A stretch of 15,554 bases of DNA from an uncultured Burkholderiales bacterium (GCA_903831925.1 CAIKZV010000360.1:1-15554), one strand, 5' to 3'; shown: positions 1 to 7,271, numbered from the stretch's first letter. Numbers and translations are program-made. Notes: generated by a model not told the origin, from the letters alone.

Positions 1-666
1 GCGCATCATCCGTTTGGCCGCCTGCACCGCCAGCGGCGCATTGGCCGCGATCTCGGCCGCCAGCGCCTGCGCAGCAGCCAGACAGTCGTCGGCCGGCACC
101 ACATGCGAGACCAGGCCAAGCTCGAGGCACTGCGCGGCGCTGAGTGTGCGGCCGGTGAAGATCAGCTCGGTGGCTTTCGACCAGCCGATCAGGCGCGGCA
201 GGATCCAGGTGCCGCCCGATTCGGGCACGACACCACGCACGGTAAACGACGGCGCCATCTTCGATTCGCTCGCCATGATGCGGATATCGCAGCCCAGCGC
301 GAGGTCCATGCCATAGCCGGCGCTTGAGCCGTTGTGCGCGCAGATGGTCGGCTTGTCGATATGGTGCAGCACGATCGGGGGCGCTTCCCGCAGATCGAGG
401 GTTGCATTCATCGTGCCCTCGCCGATGCCGCTGCCACCGCGCAGATCGAGACCGGCGCAAAAAAAGCGTCCCGAACCAGTGATCAGAATGACGCGCACCT
501 CATTGTCGGTATTGGCCTGAACCAGATAACGACTGATGGCCGCGAGCATCGGCCGCGTGATGGTGTTCTGGCGATCGGGTCGATTGAGCCGGATGGTGGC
601 GATATGGTCGGCCACCGAATACAGCACTTCGTCGGTCTGGGTGGTGAGGTCCGTGGCAGTGCTCAT
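1..666 (-). CDS. Enoyl-CoA hydratase/isomerase (crotonase) family protein, partial (3' end beyond left edge)
   Basis: The first 222 residues of a crotonase-fold protein, open through the left edge of the window, so the C-terminus is missing. The ATG at 666 has an AGGAGA Shine-Dalgarno at 674-679, seven bases upstream. The crotonase layout is clear: LNRPDRQN at about 27-34, an oxyanion-hole segment CAGLDL at 70-75, a second loop SSAGYGMDLA at 114-123, then PESGGTWILPRLIG at 148-161. Family members hydrate or isomerise enoyl-CoA thioesters. Aligned by eye on rat mitochondrial hydratase, the two catalytic Glu positions (Glu144, Glu164) are Asp121 and Phe141; a Glu is present eight residues later at 149. 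Simple hydratase activity is therefore not assured; isomerase, dehalogenase-like or hydrolase chemistry is possible. It is the last visible gene of the minus-strand group with the dehydrogenase, transporter and aminotransferase, 67 bp after the aminotransferase. Confidence 0.9.
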   Translation of the reverse strand, partial: MSTATDLTTQTDEVLYSVADHIATIRLNRPDRQNTITRPMLAAISRYLVQANTDNEVRVILITGSGRFFCAGLDLRGGSGIGEGTMNATLDLREAPPIVLHHIDKPTICAHNGSSAGYGMDLALGCDIRIMASESKMAPSFTVRGVVPESGGTWILPRLIGWSKATELIFTGRTLSAAQCLELGLVSHVVPADDCLAAAQALAAEIAANAPLAVQAAKRMMR

Positions 667-733
667 CGCGTTGTCTCCTGAGGTCGAATGATGTGAAGGC
701 GCGTTCTCGCTGATGTGAAAGCGGGTGCCTCGC

Positions 734-2020
734 TTAGCCCGCGAGCTTTGCAACCGCGCGCCCGATGCGCGCCACACCCTCTGCGATCTGCGCAGGGCTC
801 GGCGTGGCAAAGGCCAGACGCAGCGTGCGAAAGTCGGGCTGGTCGCCGTAGTAGATGTCACCCGGCACGAAGGTGACCTTCTCCTCGAGCGCCAGCGCCA
901 GCAGGTCGCGGGTGCTGAAGTCGCCTTCGAGCCGGCCCCACATGAACATGCCGCCCTGCGGAATATTGAAGGCCACCCGCCCGGCCAGATGCTGGCCGAT
1001 GGCGTCGCGCATTGCCGCCGCGCGCTCGCGATAGGCCCCCGCAATCACCGGCAGATGCGCGGTGAGCCGGCCAGCGGCGAGATAGCGGTGCACCGTCATC
1101 TGCGTGAAGCCCGGGTTGGAGATGTCATCGAGCTGCTTGGCCAACATGGCGGCACGACGCAGCGCGGGCGGCGCGGTCAGCCAGGCCACGCGCAGGCCCG
1201 GCGCGATCACCTTCGAGAAGCTGCCAAGATGCACCACCCAGTCGCGCGAACCCGGCACCCGGTCGACCAGGGCGGCCACATGCGGCACCGGCTCGCCTTC
1301 GAAGCGCAGCTGGCCATAGGGGTCGTCTTCAACGATCACGAACCGGTATTCAAGCGCCAGCGCCAGCAGCTTCAGGCGGCGGGCGATCGGCATGGTGGCG
1401 CCGCTCGGATTGGCAAACGTAGGCACCACATAGAGCAATTTCGGGCGCGGCACCGCAGGGTCGCGAAGCAGGCTCTCGAGCTCATCGACATCAAGCCCCT
1501 GCGCATCGACGCCGACGGTGATCGTCTTTACGCCGGCGACCTTCAGCACGCGCAGCGGACCGGTATAGGTCGGCCGCTCGACCATCGCGGCATCGCCCGG
1601 CGCAAGCAGGGTGCGCACCAGCAGATCGAAGCCCTGCTGCGAGCCGCCGGTCACCAGCACGTCATCAGGCTTGACCGTGGTGCCGCAGGTCGACATCCAT
1701 TCGCAGATGGATTCGCGCAGCGCCGGCAGGCCCTCGGTCGGGCCGTATTGCAGACAGGCCACCGGCGCATCGGTGAGTGCGGCATGGGCTGCGTCGCGGA
1801 TGCCGTCGCGATCAAAAAGCTCGGGGCCGGGGTAACCACCGGCCAGCGAAATCATGCCGGGCACCGACATCATTCGCGAGAGCTCGCGCACCAGCGATTC
1901 ACCGATATTCAGATAGGCCGGGTTGATGCGCGGGCCGGTATCGGCAACAGACTGCTGTGCGGGCACAGCAGTCACGGATGGCACGGATGGCACGGGTGGC
2001 GCAATGGGTGAAGTGGTCAT
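734..2020 (-). CDS. PLP-dependent aminotransferase, class I/II (2-aminoadipate transaminase LysN-like)
   Basis: A 428-residue fold-type I aminotransferase with the stand-alone architecture of LysN and of the catalytic half of MocR regulators, but no DNA-binding domain. Visible motifs: SLAGGYPGPELF at 58-69, QYGPTEGLPALR at 91-102, GGSQQGFDL at 125-133, NPSG at 204-207 with the PLP-contacting Asn204, EDDPYG at 231-236 with Asp and Tyr for the cofactor, SFSK at 267-270 with the Schiff-base Lys270, and RLAF from Arg401, the usual carboxylate-binding Arg. It would exchange an amino group between an amino acid and a 2-oxo acid in the cytoplasm; the substrate cannot be read from sequence. Residues 1-35 are a Pro/Ser/Val-rich extension encoded partly by a 9-bp repeat, and the ATG lacks a clear Shine-Dalgarno, so the start is uncertain; GTG codons occur within the repeat. 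Lies 62 bp downstream of the transporter and 67 bp upstream of the crotonase. Confidence 0.92.
   Translation of the reverse strand: MTTSPIAPPVPSVPSVTAVPAQQSVADTGPRINPAYLNIGESLVRELSRMMSVPGMISLAGGYPGPELFDRDGIRDAAHAALTDAPVACLQYGPTEGLPALRESICEWMSTCGTTVKPDDVLVTGGSQQGFDLLVRTLLAPGDAAMVERPTYTGPLRVLKVAGVKTITVGVDAQGLDVDELESLLRDPAVPRPKLLYVVPTFANPSGATMPIARRLKLLALALEYRFVIVEDDPYGQLRFEGEPVPHVAALVDRVPGSRDWVVHLGSFSKVIAPGLRVAWLTAPPALRRAAMLAKQLDDISNPGFTQMTVHRYLAAGRLTAHLPVIAGAYRERAAAMRDAIGQHLAGRVAFNIPQGGMFMWGRLEGDFSTRDLLALALEEKVTFVPGDIYYGDQPDFRTLRLAFATPSPAQIAEGVARIGRAVAKLAG
1973..1999. repeat. 9-bp tandem repeat, 3 copies, inside the aminotransferase N-terminus
   Basis: Three head-to-tail copies of CACGGATGG on the plus strand (1973-1981, 1982-1990, and 1991-1999 with one change to CACGGGTGG). 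On the coding strand they give a Pro-Ser-Val-like tripeptide series near residues 8-16 of the aminotransferase. Being in units of three codons, copy-number changes would keep the frame. Confidence 0.85.
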
Positions 2021-2082
2021 CGGCGTCGGGATTTCAGAGGAATCGGTTCACAGGGCATTCGGCACTATATCGGGCCGCCTGC

Positions 2083-2922
2083 TTAGCCGGAGGCGGCCTG
2101 GCGCGCTCGCTCATGCCCCAGCAGATAGAGGCCCGCCGCCAGCAGCAGCGCAATGCCCAGCCAGGCCAGGGCATTGGGCACATCGCCCCAGACCAGCCAG
2201 CCCAGCACCAGCGCGCACAGCAGGCCGGTATAGCGAAACGGCGCCACCACCGAGAGGTCGCCACTCCGGGTGCTGGCAATGATCATCAGATAGCCGGCCG
2301 ACAGAAACACCGATGCACCGGCCAGCATGAGAAGTTCAAAACCACCCGGTGTCTGCCAGCCCTGAAAGACCGACAGCCCGCCTGCCATCAGCGTCACCGC
2401 CACTGCGGTGCTCAGGGTGATCGCCAGCGACGCAATGCCGGGGGCGATGCGCCGCGTGGCCAGATCGCGTACCGCATGCAGGAAGGTTGCCAGCAGGCAC
2501 AGCAGCGAAAAGGCATTGAAGCCCTCGGAGCGCGGCTGGATCACCATCAGCACGCCGATAAAGCCGGCGCCGATCGCCAGGCCCCGGCGCGTGTCGATGC
2601 GCTCACCCAGCAAGAGCACCGCAAAGATCGCAATGAAGAGCGGCGAGGCCATGTTGATCGCGGTGGCATTGGCGATCGGCAGATGAAAGAGCGACACCAG
2701 ATAAAAAATCGATGCGATGCCATCGATCGCTGCACGCACCATCACCGAGGGCTGGGTCAGCTCGGCCCTGCGCATCGGCGTGCCGGTGATTCGCGCGATC
2801 GCCAGGATCAGCACGCTGGCCATCAGACCCCGCAGAAAAATCAGCTGCGCCGCAGGCAGGTGCTGACTCACGATCTTGACCAGCATGTCATTGACGACAA
2901 AGCAGGCCATTGCACCGGCCAT
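2083..2922 (-). CDS. EamA/DMT-superfamily membrane transporter
   Basis: A 279-residue integral membrane protein when started at ATG 2922, close to the usual EamA length of about 290-300. About ten hydrophobic segments are visible in two halves (roughly 1-128 and 138-268), matching the tandem EamA repeats. Typical features are LIFLRGL at 27-33, NATAINMASPLFIAIFAVLLLGE around 85-107, RDLATRRI at 152-159 and the PFRYTG helix start near 228. Such proteins sit in the inner membrane and carry small metabolites or amino acids, often outward; the substrate here is unknown. The start is uncertain: no Shine-Dalgarno precedes ATG 2922, and homologues usually begin a few residues earlier with a segment like NLRGIRLM, which would need TTG 2952 or TTG 2982. 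The frame stays open through the 15-bp repeat array and into the dehydrogenase gene, but a start that deep is unlikely. The lack of a ribosome site suggests translational coupling to the dehydrogenase. Confidence 0.85.
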   Translation of the reverse strand: MAGAMACFVVNDMLVKIVSQHLPAAQLIFLRGLMASVLILAIARITGTPMRRAELTQPSVMVRAAIDGIASIFYLVSLFHLPIANATAINMASPLFIAIFAVLLLGERIDTRRGLAIGAGFIGVLMVIQPRSEGFNAFSLLCLLATFLHAVRDLATRRIAPGIASLAITLSTAVAVTLMAGGLSVFQGWQTPGGFELLMLAGASVFLSAGYLMIIASTRSGDLSVVAPFRYTGLLCALVLGWLVWGDVPNALAWLGIALLLAAGLYLLGHERARQAASG

Positions 2923-2942
2923 CAGCCGGATACCGCGCAGAT

Positions 2943-3017
2943 TGACGTGCAATTCAGTCGCGTGCAGCTCAGTGGCGTGCAAATCAGTCGCGTGCAGATC
3001 AGTGACGTACAGATCAG
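2943..3017. repeat. 15-bp tandem repeat, 5 copies, at the dehydrogenase/transporter junction
   Basis: Five contiguous 15-bp units on the plus strand: 2943-2957, 2958-2972, 2973-2987, 2988-3002 and 3003-3017, with a consensus close to TCGCGTGCAGATCAG. The ending TCAG is invariant; variation concentrates at positions 2-3 and 10-11. On the minus strand the dehydrogenase stop TGA (3014-3016) lies in the first copy to be transcribed, and every later copy repeats an in-frame TGA. In the transporter frame the array is open and reads as (D/E)-L-H-A-T pentapeptides. It fills almost the whole 91-bp gap between dehydrogenase stop and transporter ATG. It is not a CRISPR array: there are no spacers. Confidence 0.95.
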
Positions 3018-4174
3018 CCCGCGGCGGCGGCCGCCCGGCGCACGCCGGCCGCGATCCGATCGAGCATGACCTCGGTCGAGCCGTCGACGAAGTTGGACAC
3101 GCGGGCACCCACCTGATGACGGCCGAAGGGATGCACCTCGCGCAGGCCCTCGGCGCCCATGGCCTGGGCGAGCGCCGCAATCTGACGATCGGCCATGCGG
3201 GTCGAGAGCAGCTTGGCCTGCGCCGCCTCGATCTGGGCATCGAGCCCGGCATCGATGCGCGACGCCGCATGCGACACCATCAGCCGGCAGGCGGCAAGCT
3301 CTGCCGAGGCTTCGGCCAGACGCCAACCCCATCCCTGGTGCGCAGCCAGCGGCTCACCAAAGGTGGTGCGACGCTCGCCGTATTCGGCGGCGATGCGCAG
3401 CGCCTCGCCGACCATGCCGCAGGCCATCGCTGCGATATAGGTGCGCGCGCCATTGATCGAGGTCATCGCCGATTTGAAGGCCAGCCCGGGCGGCTGCAGC
3501 ATTTCGTTGTCGGCAGCCAGATAGCCGTCGAGCGTGAACGCCCCGGCACCGATGGTGTGCTGGCCGGCCAGATCAAAACCGGTCTCATGGATGAAACCGG
3601 CCCGGCGGGCATCGATCACGAAGCCGGCAATGCCGCGCGGGCCCGCGCCGGCCTCGGTCTGGGCAAAGAGGATCACAACATCGGCGATCGGTGCATTCAC
3701 GATCCAGGCCTTTCGTCCGCTGATGCGCCAGCCGCCATCAACCTTGGTGGCCAGGGTCTTGATGGCACCGAAGTCGGATCCGGCATGCGGCTCGGTGAGC
3801 GCAGTGCAGCCGATCAGCTTGCCGGCGATCAGGCCCGGCACATAGCGGGCGGCCACCTCCGGCACGGCATCGCGCAGCAGCTTGAACGAGACATTCTGGG
3901 TATTGATCAGCGACATCGCAAAACCGAAGTCGGCGGCGGCCAGCCGCTCGGTGACCTTGACCTTCATCGAAAACGGCAGGCCAAGTCCGCCGTGTTCGCG
4001 CGGCGCCTCGATGCCGCACAAACCAAAGGCTGCCGCCTGATCGATCGCCTCGCGTCCGATGCGCCGTTCGCGTTCCCAGACGATGGCGCCGGGCGCTACC
4101 ACTTCACGGGCAAAGGCACTGACGCGCTCGAGCAGCGCGGCCTGGTCGATCGGGTCTTTGAGAGCGTCGGTCAT
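3014..4174 (-). CDS. Acyl-CoA dehydrogenase family flavoprotein
   Basis: A 386-residue protein of normal length for FAD-dependent acyl-CoA dehydrogenases, which introduce a 2,3 double bond into acyl-CoA and pass electrons to ETF. Visible: a helical N-terminal domain, PREHGGLGLP at 58-67, the flavin/substrate segment CTALTEPHAGSDF at 123-135, GRKAWIVNA at 153-161, and the C-terminal RTTFGEPLAAHQ at 269-280. The usual catalytic motif of the form YEGT is read here as FVDGSTEV at 362-369, so Asp364 occupies the position of the catalytic Glu (Glu376 of medium-chain dehydrogenase). The ATG at 4174 gives standard length; an in-frame ATG at 4297 would add 41 atypical residues and intrude on the divergent gene's leader. 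No strong Shine-Dalgarno is seen. First gene of the minus-strand group and divergent from the TfdA-like gene 143 bp away. Substrate unknown; a shorter conserved base may mean altered chain-length preference or different chemistry. Confidence 0.92.
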   Translation of the reverse strand: MTDALKDPIDQAALLERVSAFAREVVAPGAIVWERERRIGREAIDQAAAFGLCGIEAPREHGGLGLPFSMKVKVTERLAAADFGFAMSLINTQNVSFKLLRDAVPEVAARYVPGLIAGKLIGCTALTEPHAGSDFGAIKTLATKVDGGWRISGRKAWIVNAPIADVVILFAQTEAGAGPRGIAGFVIDARRAGFIHETGFDLAGQHTIGAGAFTLDGYLAADNEMLQPPGLAFKSAMTSINGARTYIAAMACGMVGEALRIAAEYGERRTTFGEPLAAHQGWGWRLAEASAELAACRLMVSHAASRIDAGLDAQIEAAQAKLLSTRMADRQIAALAQAMGAEGLREVHPFGRHQVGARVSNFVDGSTEVMLDRIAAGVRRAAAAAG

Positions 4175-4307
4175 GGTCTGGGCAATGAGGTCAGTGGCAA
4201 TCGATCGATGGTACGCGAGGCGTGACGGGACTGCTCCACGTCCAGACGGATTCCGAGATAAGCTCGCATCGACGGCCCGCGACGATGACGGCGCCACATC
4301 CGAATGC

Positions 4308-4312
4308 AGGAG
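4308..4312 (+). promoter_or_regulatory. Ribosome binding site AGGAG of the TfdA-like gene
   Basis: AGGAG five bases before ATG 4318. It decides the start: the open frame extends to an ATG at 4222, but that one lacks such a site and would add 32 residues absent from TfdA-type proteins. Confidence 0.75.
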
Positions 4313-4317
4313 ACACC

Positions 4318-5220
4318 ATGCCGATCACCCTGTCTGCCATGACCCCGGGCTTTGCTGCCGAGGTCGGCGATATCGATCTGGCCCAGCCGCTCAAGCCGGC
4401 CGATGAACAGGCGATTCGGGCCGCCTTCACCGAGTACGGCGTGCTGATCTTCACCGCCCAGAACCTCACGGTTCAGCAGCATCTCGACTTCGCAAAAATC
4501 TTCGGTCCACTGGAGCGCAGCGTGGCCTCGATCATGCCCGGGCAGGCGCTGCGGGTGCGGGAAGAAATCGCCGATATCGCCAACCTCACGCCCGATGGCA
4601 AGGTCTGGGACAAGGACAACCGCCTGCGGCAATTTCAGCTCGGTAACCGGCTGTGGCACACCGACAGCTCCTTCAAGCAGCCGACCGGCTACACCTCGAT
4701 GCTCTATTGCCGCTCGGTCGCACCGGTCGGCGGGCACACCGAATTTGCCGACCTGCGCGCCGCATACGATGGGCTCGATGCCGCCACGCTCGAAAAGATC
4801 AACGGCCTGATCGCCGAGCACTCGCTGCTCTATTCGCGCGCACGGCTGGGCTTTACCGACTTCTCCGAGCCCGAGCGAATCGCCTTTGCGCCACTGGCTC
4901 GGCCGCTGGTTCGCACCCTGTCCGATTCGGGGCGACGCTCGCTCTATCTGGCCTCGCATATCGGTCGCATCCGCGGCATGGACGATTCGGCCGCGCAGGC
5001 GCTCCTCGCCCAGCTGATTGCGCACGCCACCGAGCGGCGCTTTACCTATCTGCATCGCTGGCGGGTGGGCGACCTGGTGCTCTGGGACAACCGCTGCACC
5101 ATGCATCGCGGCACGCCTTTTGACGACACCCGCTTTGCGCGCGACATGCAGCGCGCCACCACCTCCGACCGGCCGGATGTGTTTGCGCAGGAGCTGGCTG
5201 CGGCCGGCCAGGTGGCCTGA
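4318..5220 (+). CDS. TfdA-like Fe(II)/2-oxoglutarate-dependent dioxygenase (TauD/TfdA family)
   Basis: A 300-residue enzyme that would couple oxidation of a substrate to decarboxylation of 2-oxoglutarate in the cytoplasm. The facial triad is His114 and Asp116 (LWHTDSSF, 112-119) with distal His263 (WDNRCTMHRG, 256-265); 2-oxoglutarate-binding residues are probably Thr141 (GGHTEF) and an Arg in the ARDMQRATT stretch (274-282). Spacing and flanking words (ADI then DGKV, LWH-DSSF-QP, TEF-D-RAAYD, HRW-VGDLV-WDNRC) recall TfdA, the 2,4-dichlorophenoxyacetate dioxygenase, more than taurine dioxygenase TauD. TfdA-type enzymes hydroxylate the carbon next to an aryl ether so that it breaks into a phenol and an oxo acid; I infer an ether-linked or related carboxylate but cannot name it. 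It heads a tight operon: the thioesterase starts 12 bp downstream and the CoA ligase follows. No chlorophenol-pathway gene is nearby, so the natural substrate need not be a herbicide. Confidence 0.9.
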   Translation: MPITLSAMTPGFAAEVGDIDLAQPLKPADEQAIRAAFTEYGVLIFTAQNLTVQQHLDFAKIFGPLERSVASIMPGQALRVREEIADIANLTPDGKVWDKDNRLRQFQLGNRLWHTDSSFKQPTGYTSMLYCRSVAPVGGHTEFADLRAAYDGLDAATLEKINGLIAEHSLLYSRARLGFTDFSEPERIAFAPLARPLVRTLSDSGRRSLYLASHIGRIRGMDDSAAQALLAQLIAHATERRFTYLHRWRVGDLVLWDNRCTMHRGTPFDDTRFARDMQRATTSDRPDVFAQELAAAGQVA

Positions 5221-5232
5221 GCGCCGACAGCG

Positions 5233-5691
5233 ATGACAGCACCCCTGCAGACACACGAGCTTCGCATCGAGGTCACCGAGGACGACCTGCCCGAGGACCG
5301 CTTCTCGAATCATGTCAACAATGCGCGCTACTTCGCCTTCATCAACCGGACCTTCCATGGCTGGTATGTGGCGATGGGCATTCGCGACCGCACCCAGCCC
5401 TTTGCCGCAGTCATGGCCAGCACAACCTATGACTTTCTGCGCGAGGTGAATCCGCCGGGCGCAGTGCTGTGCCGCATCCGGGTCGACAAGGTCGGTCGCA
5501 GCAGCATGGAGCACACCGTCGAGATCTGGGACGTCGGCGCGCAGGCAGAGCCGCTGCTGGCCGGGCGCGGACGCGTGCGCCATGTCTGGATCGAGCGCGC
5601 AGTGCGGCAATCGCGACCCTGGCCCACCGAGCTGCTCGCCCGCTGCTGGGATGGCGCACCCGCTGGTACACAGCCAATCAACAACGAATAA
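5233..5691 (+). CDS. Acyl-CoA thioesterase, hotdog fold (4HBT family)
   Basis: A 152-residue single-domain hotdog protein. The signature is FSNHVNNARYFAFINRTFHGW at about 24-44, in which HVNNARY is the classical helix start of the 4-hydroxybenzoyl-CoA thioesterase/FadM-like group; YDFLREV (66-72) and the strand segments at 79-87 and 92-101 complete the fold. It would hydrolyse an acyl- or aroyl-CoA to acid and CoA. The Asp that many members carry just before the GHVNN motif is not in the standard spacing; EDDLPEDR (16-23) supplies several acidic residues instead, so the nucleophile or base is not certain. It starts 12 bp after the dioxygenase stop with only a weak ribosome site, suggesting coupled translation, and ends 20 bp before the ligase. 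Thioesterase next to ligase suggests recycling of a dead-end CoA ester or release of a processed acid. Confidence 0.88.
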   Translation: MTAPLQTHELRIEVTEDDLPEDRFSNHVNNARYFAFINRTFHGWYVAMGIRDRTQPFAAVMASTTYDFLREVNPPGAVLCRIRVDKVGRSSMEHTVEIWDVGAQAEPLLAGRGRVRHVWIERAVRQSRPWPTELLARCWDGAPAGTQPINNE

Positions 5692-5711
5692 CCGAGACCG
5701 GAGACCCGACG

Positions 5712-7271
5712 ATGTATCTCACCCAAGCCCTTCACCGCGCGGTCCAGCAGCATCCCGAGCGCACCGCGGTGCGCTTCGGCGACCGCAGCCGCACTTTCAG
5801 AGAATTTGCCGATCGCGTTGCGCGCCTTGCAGGCGGACTGCAGTCACTCGGCATCAAGGCCGGCGATCGGGTCGCCATGCTCTCGCTCAACTCCGACCGC
5901 TACCTCGAATACCAGATGGCCGTGCCCTGGGCCGGCGGCGTGCTCAACCCCTGCAACACACGGTGGTCGGCCGCCGAAATCGTCTATTCGCTCGACGATT
6001 CCGGATCGACCCTGCTGCTGGTCGACGAGAACTTTCGCCCGATGATCGAGGGGCTGCGCCGCGATGCCAAGACCCTGCGCGAGGTCATCTATTGCGGCGA
6101 CGCGCAGGCGCCCGCCGGCACCCATGACTACGAGGCGCTGATTGCCGCCTCGGCACCTGTCGCGGATGCCGGCAGGCGCGGCGATGACCTGGCCGGCATC
6201 TTCTACACCGGCGGCACGACCGGCTTTCCCAAGGGCGTGATGCTCAGCCACACCAATCTGTGCAGCTCGGGCCTGGCGATGCGCGCCGATGGCCTGGCCA
6301 CGCCCAACGGCACCTATCTGCATGCCGCGCCGATGTTCCATCTGGCCGATATGGGCGTGGCGATGCCGCACTGGATCGAAGGCAACTCGCATTCGATCGT
6401 GCCGGGCTTCAACCCGGAGGGGGTGCTCGACATCATGGCCCGCGACCGGGTCACCCATGTGCTGCTGGTGCCGACCATGATCCAGATGATGGTCGACCAT
6501 CCGGCGATGAAGCAGCCGCGCGACCTGAGCGCGCTGCACACCATCGCCTATGGCGCCTCACCGATGTCGGAAGCGGTGATCGAGCGGGCCATGGCCGCGC
6601 TGCCGGGGGTGGGCTTCATGCAGGCCTACGGCATGACCGAGCTCTCACCGCTGGCGACCATCAACCCGGCCTGGGCGCATACCGCCGAGGGCCGCAAATT
6701 CGGCAAGCTGCGGGCCGCCGGCCGGGCGAGCTTTTGCTGCGAGGTGCGCATCGTCGACACCGAGGGACGCGAGGTGCCGCGCGGCACGGTGGGCGAAGTG
6801 ATCGTGCGCGGCCCGAATGTGATGCAGGGCTACTGGAACAAGCCCGAGCAGACCGCGGCCGCACTCAGGAACGGCTGGATGCATACCGGTGACGGCGCCT
6901 ACATGGACGAGGACGGCTTCATCTTCATCGCCGATCGACTGAAGGACATGATCATCAGCGGCGGCGAAAACATCTATTCGGCCGAAGTCGAAAATGCGCT
7001 GGCGCAGCATCCGTCGATTGCAGCCTGCGCGGTGATCGGCATTCCGAGCGAGCAGTGGGGCGAGTCGGTGCATGCGGTGGTGGTGCGCAAGCCCGGGCAG
7101 GACCCCGCACCCGAGGCCCTGATCGCGCACTGCAAATCATTGATCGCCGGCTACAAGTGCCCGCGCAGCATCGACTTCGTGGAGGCCCTGCCTTTGTCAG
7201 GCGCGGGCAAGGTGCTCAAGACCGCGCTGCGCGAACCGTTCTGGAAAGGGCGCACGCGCAACGTGGCCTGA
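5712..7271 (+). CDS. AMP-forming acyl-CoA ligase (acyl-adenylate-forming superfamily)
   Basis: A 519-residue ANL-superfamily enzyme, which forms an acyl-AMP from acid and ATP and then transfers the acyl group to CoA. All core motifs are present: P-loop YTGGTTGFPKG at 165-175, acid-binding region APMFHLADMG at 206-215, YGMTE at 306-310, HTGD with Asp394, hinge region DRLKDMIISGGENIY at 408-422, and the C-terminal catalytic Lys500 in LSGAGKVLK. The final motif has Ser-Gly-Ala before Gly-Lys where Thr-Ala-Thr or similar is more usual. The start at 5712 is chosen because it gives a normal N-terminus (MYLTQALHRAV) with CGGAGA just upstream; the frame is open further upstream only as a shadow within the thioesterase. 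No signal peptide or membrane segment. Last gene of the plus-strand unit 4318-7271. Length and motifs fit medium/long-chain or aryl acid ligases (FadD13-like); specificity cannot be read. Confidence 0.95.
   Translation: MYLTQALHRAVQQHPERTAVRFGDRSRTFREFADRVARLAGGLQSLGIKAGDRVAMLSLNSDRYLEYQMAVPWAGGVLNPCNTRWSAAEIVYSLDDSGSTLLLVDENFRPMIEGLRRDAKTLREVIYCGDAQAPAGTHDYEALIAASAPVADAGRRGDDLAGIFYTGGTTGFPKGVMLSHTNLCSSGLAMRADGLATPNGTYLHAAPMFHLADMGVAMPHWIEGNSHSIVPGFNPEGVLDIMARDRVTHVLLVPTMIQMMVDHPAMKQPRDLSALHTIAYGASPMSEAVIERAMAALPGVGFMQAYGMTELSPLATINPAWAHTAEGRKFGKLRAAGRASFCCEVRIVDTEGREVPRGTVGEVIVRGPNVMQGYWNKPEQTAAALRNGWMHTGDGAYMDEDGFIFIADRLKDMIISGGENIYSAEVENALAQHPSIAACAVIGIPSEQWGESVHAVVVRKPGQDPAPEALIAHCKSLIAGYKCPRSIDFVEALPLSGAGKVLKTALREPFWKGRTRNVA

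Noticed and set aside
725..2011. Open frame of 428 codons on the plus strand
   Set aside because: Exact antiframe of the aminotransferase on the minus strand; composition is rich in Arg, His and Gln with no domain motif, as expected from antisense reading of high-GC coding DNA.
2943..3017. CRISPR-like array
   Set aside because: Units are contiguous 15-mers without unique spacers.
2923..3270. N-terminal extension of the transporter frame deep into the acyl-CoA dehydrogenase gene
   Set aside because: The extra residues are an Arg/Pro-rich out-of-frame reading of the dehydrogenase C-terminus; only the part covering the 15-bp repeats remains a realistic possibility.
4200..4209. Palindrome ATCGATCGAT in the divergent dehydrogenase/TfdA-like gap
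   Set aside because: Short repetitive CGAT strings are frequent throughout this window (for example 9802-9819), so it is not distinguishable from background.
4171..5610. 479-codon open frame on the minus strand
   Set aside because: Shadow across the TfdA-like gene and thioesterase, both of which have strong family motifs on the plus strand.
5469..5711. Longer start for the acyl-CoA ligase
   Set aside because: The extension is an out-of-frame reading of the thioesterase gene; ATG 5712 has a ribosome site and gives a normal ligase N-terminus.
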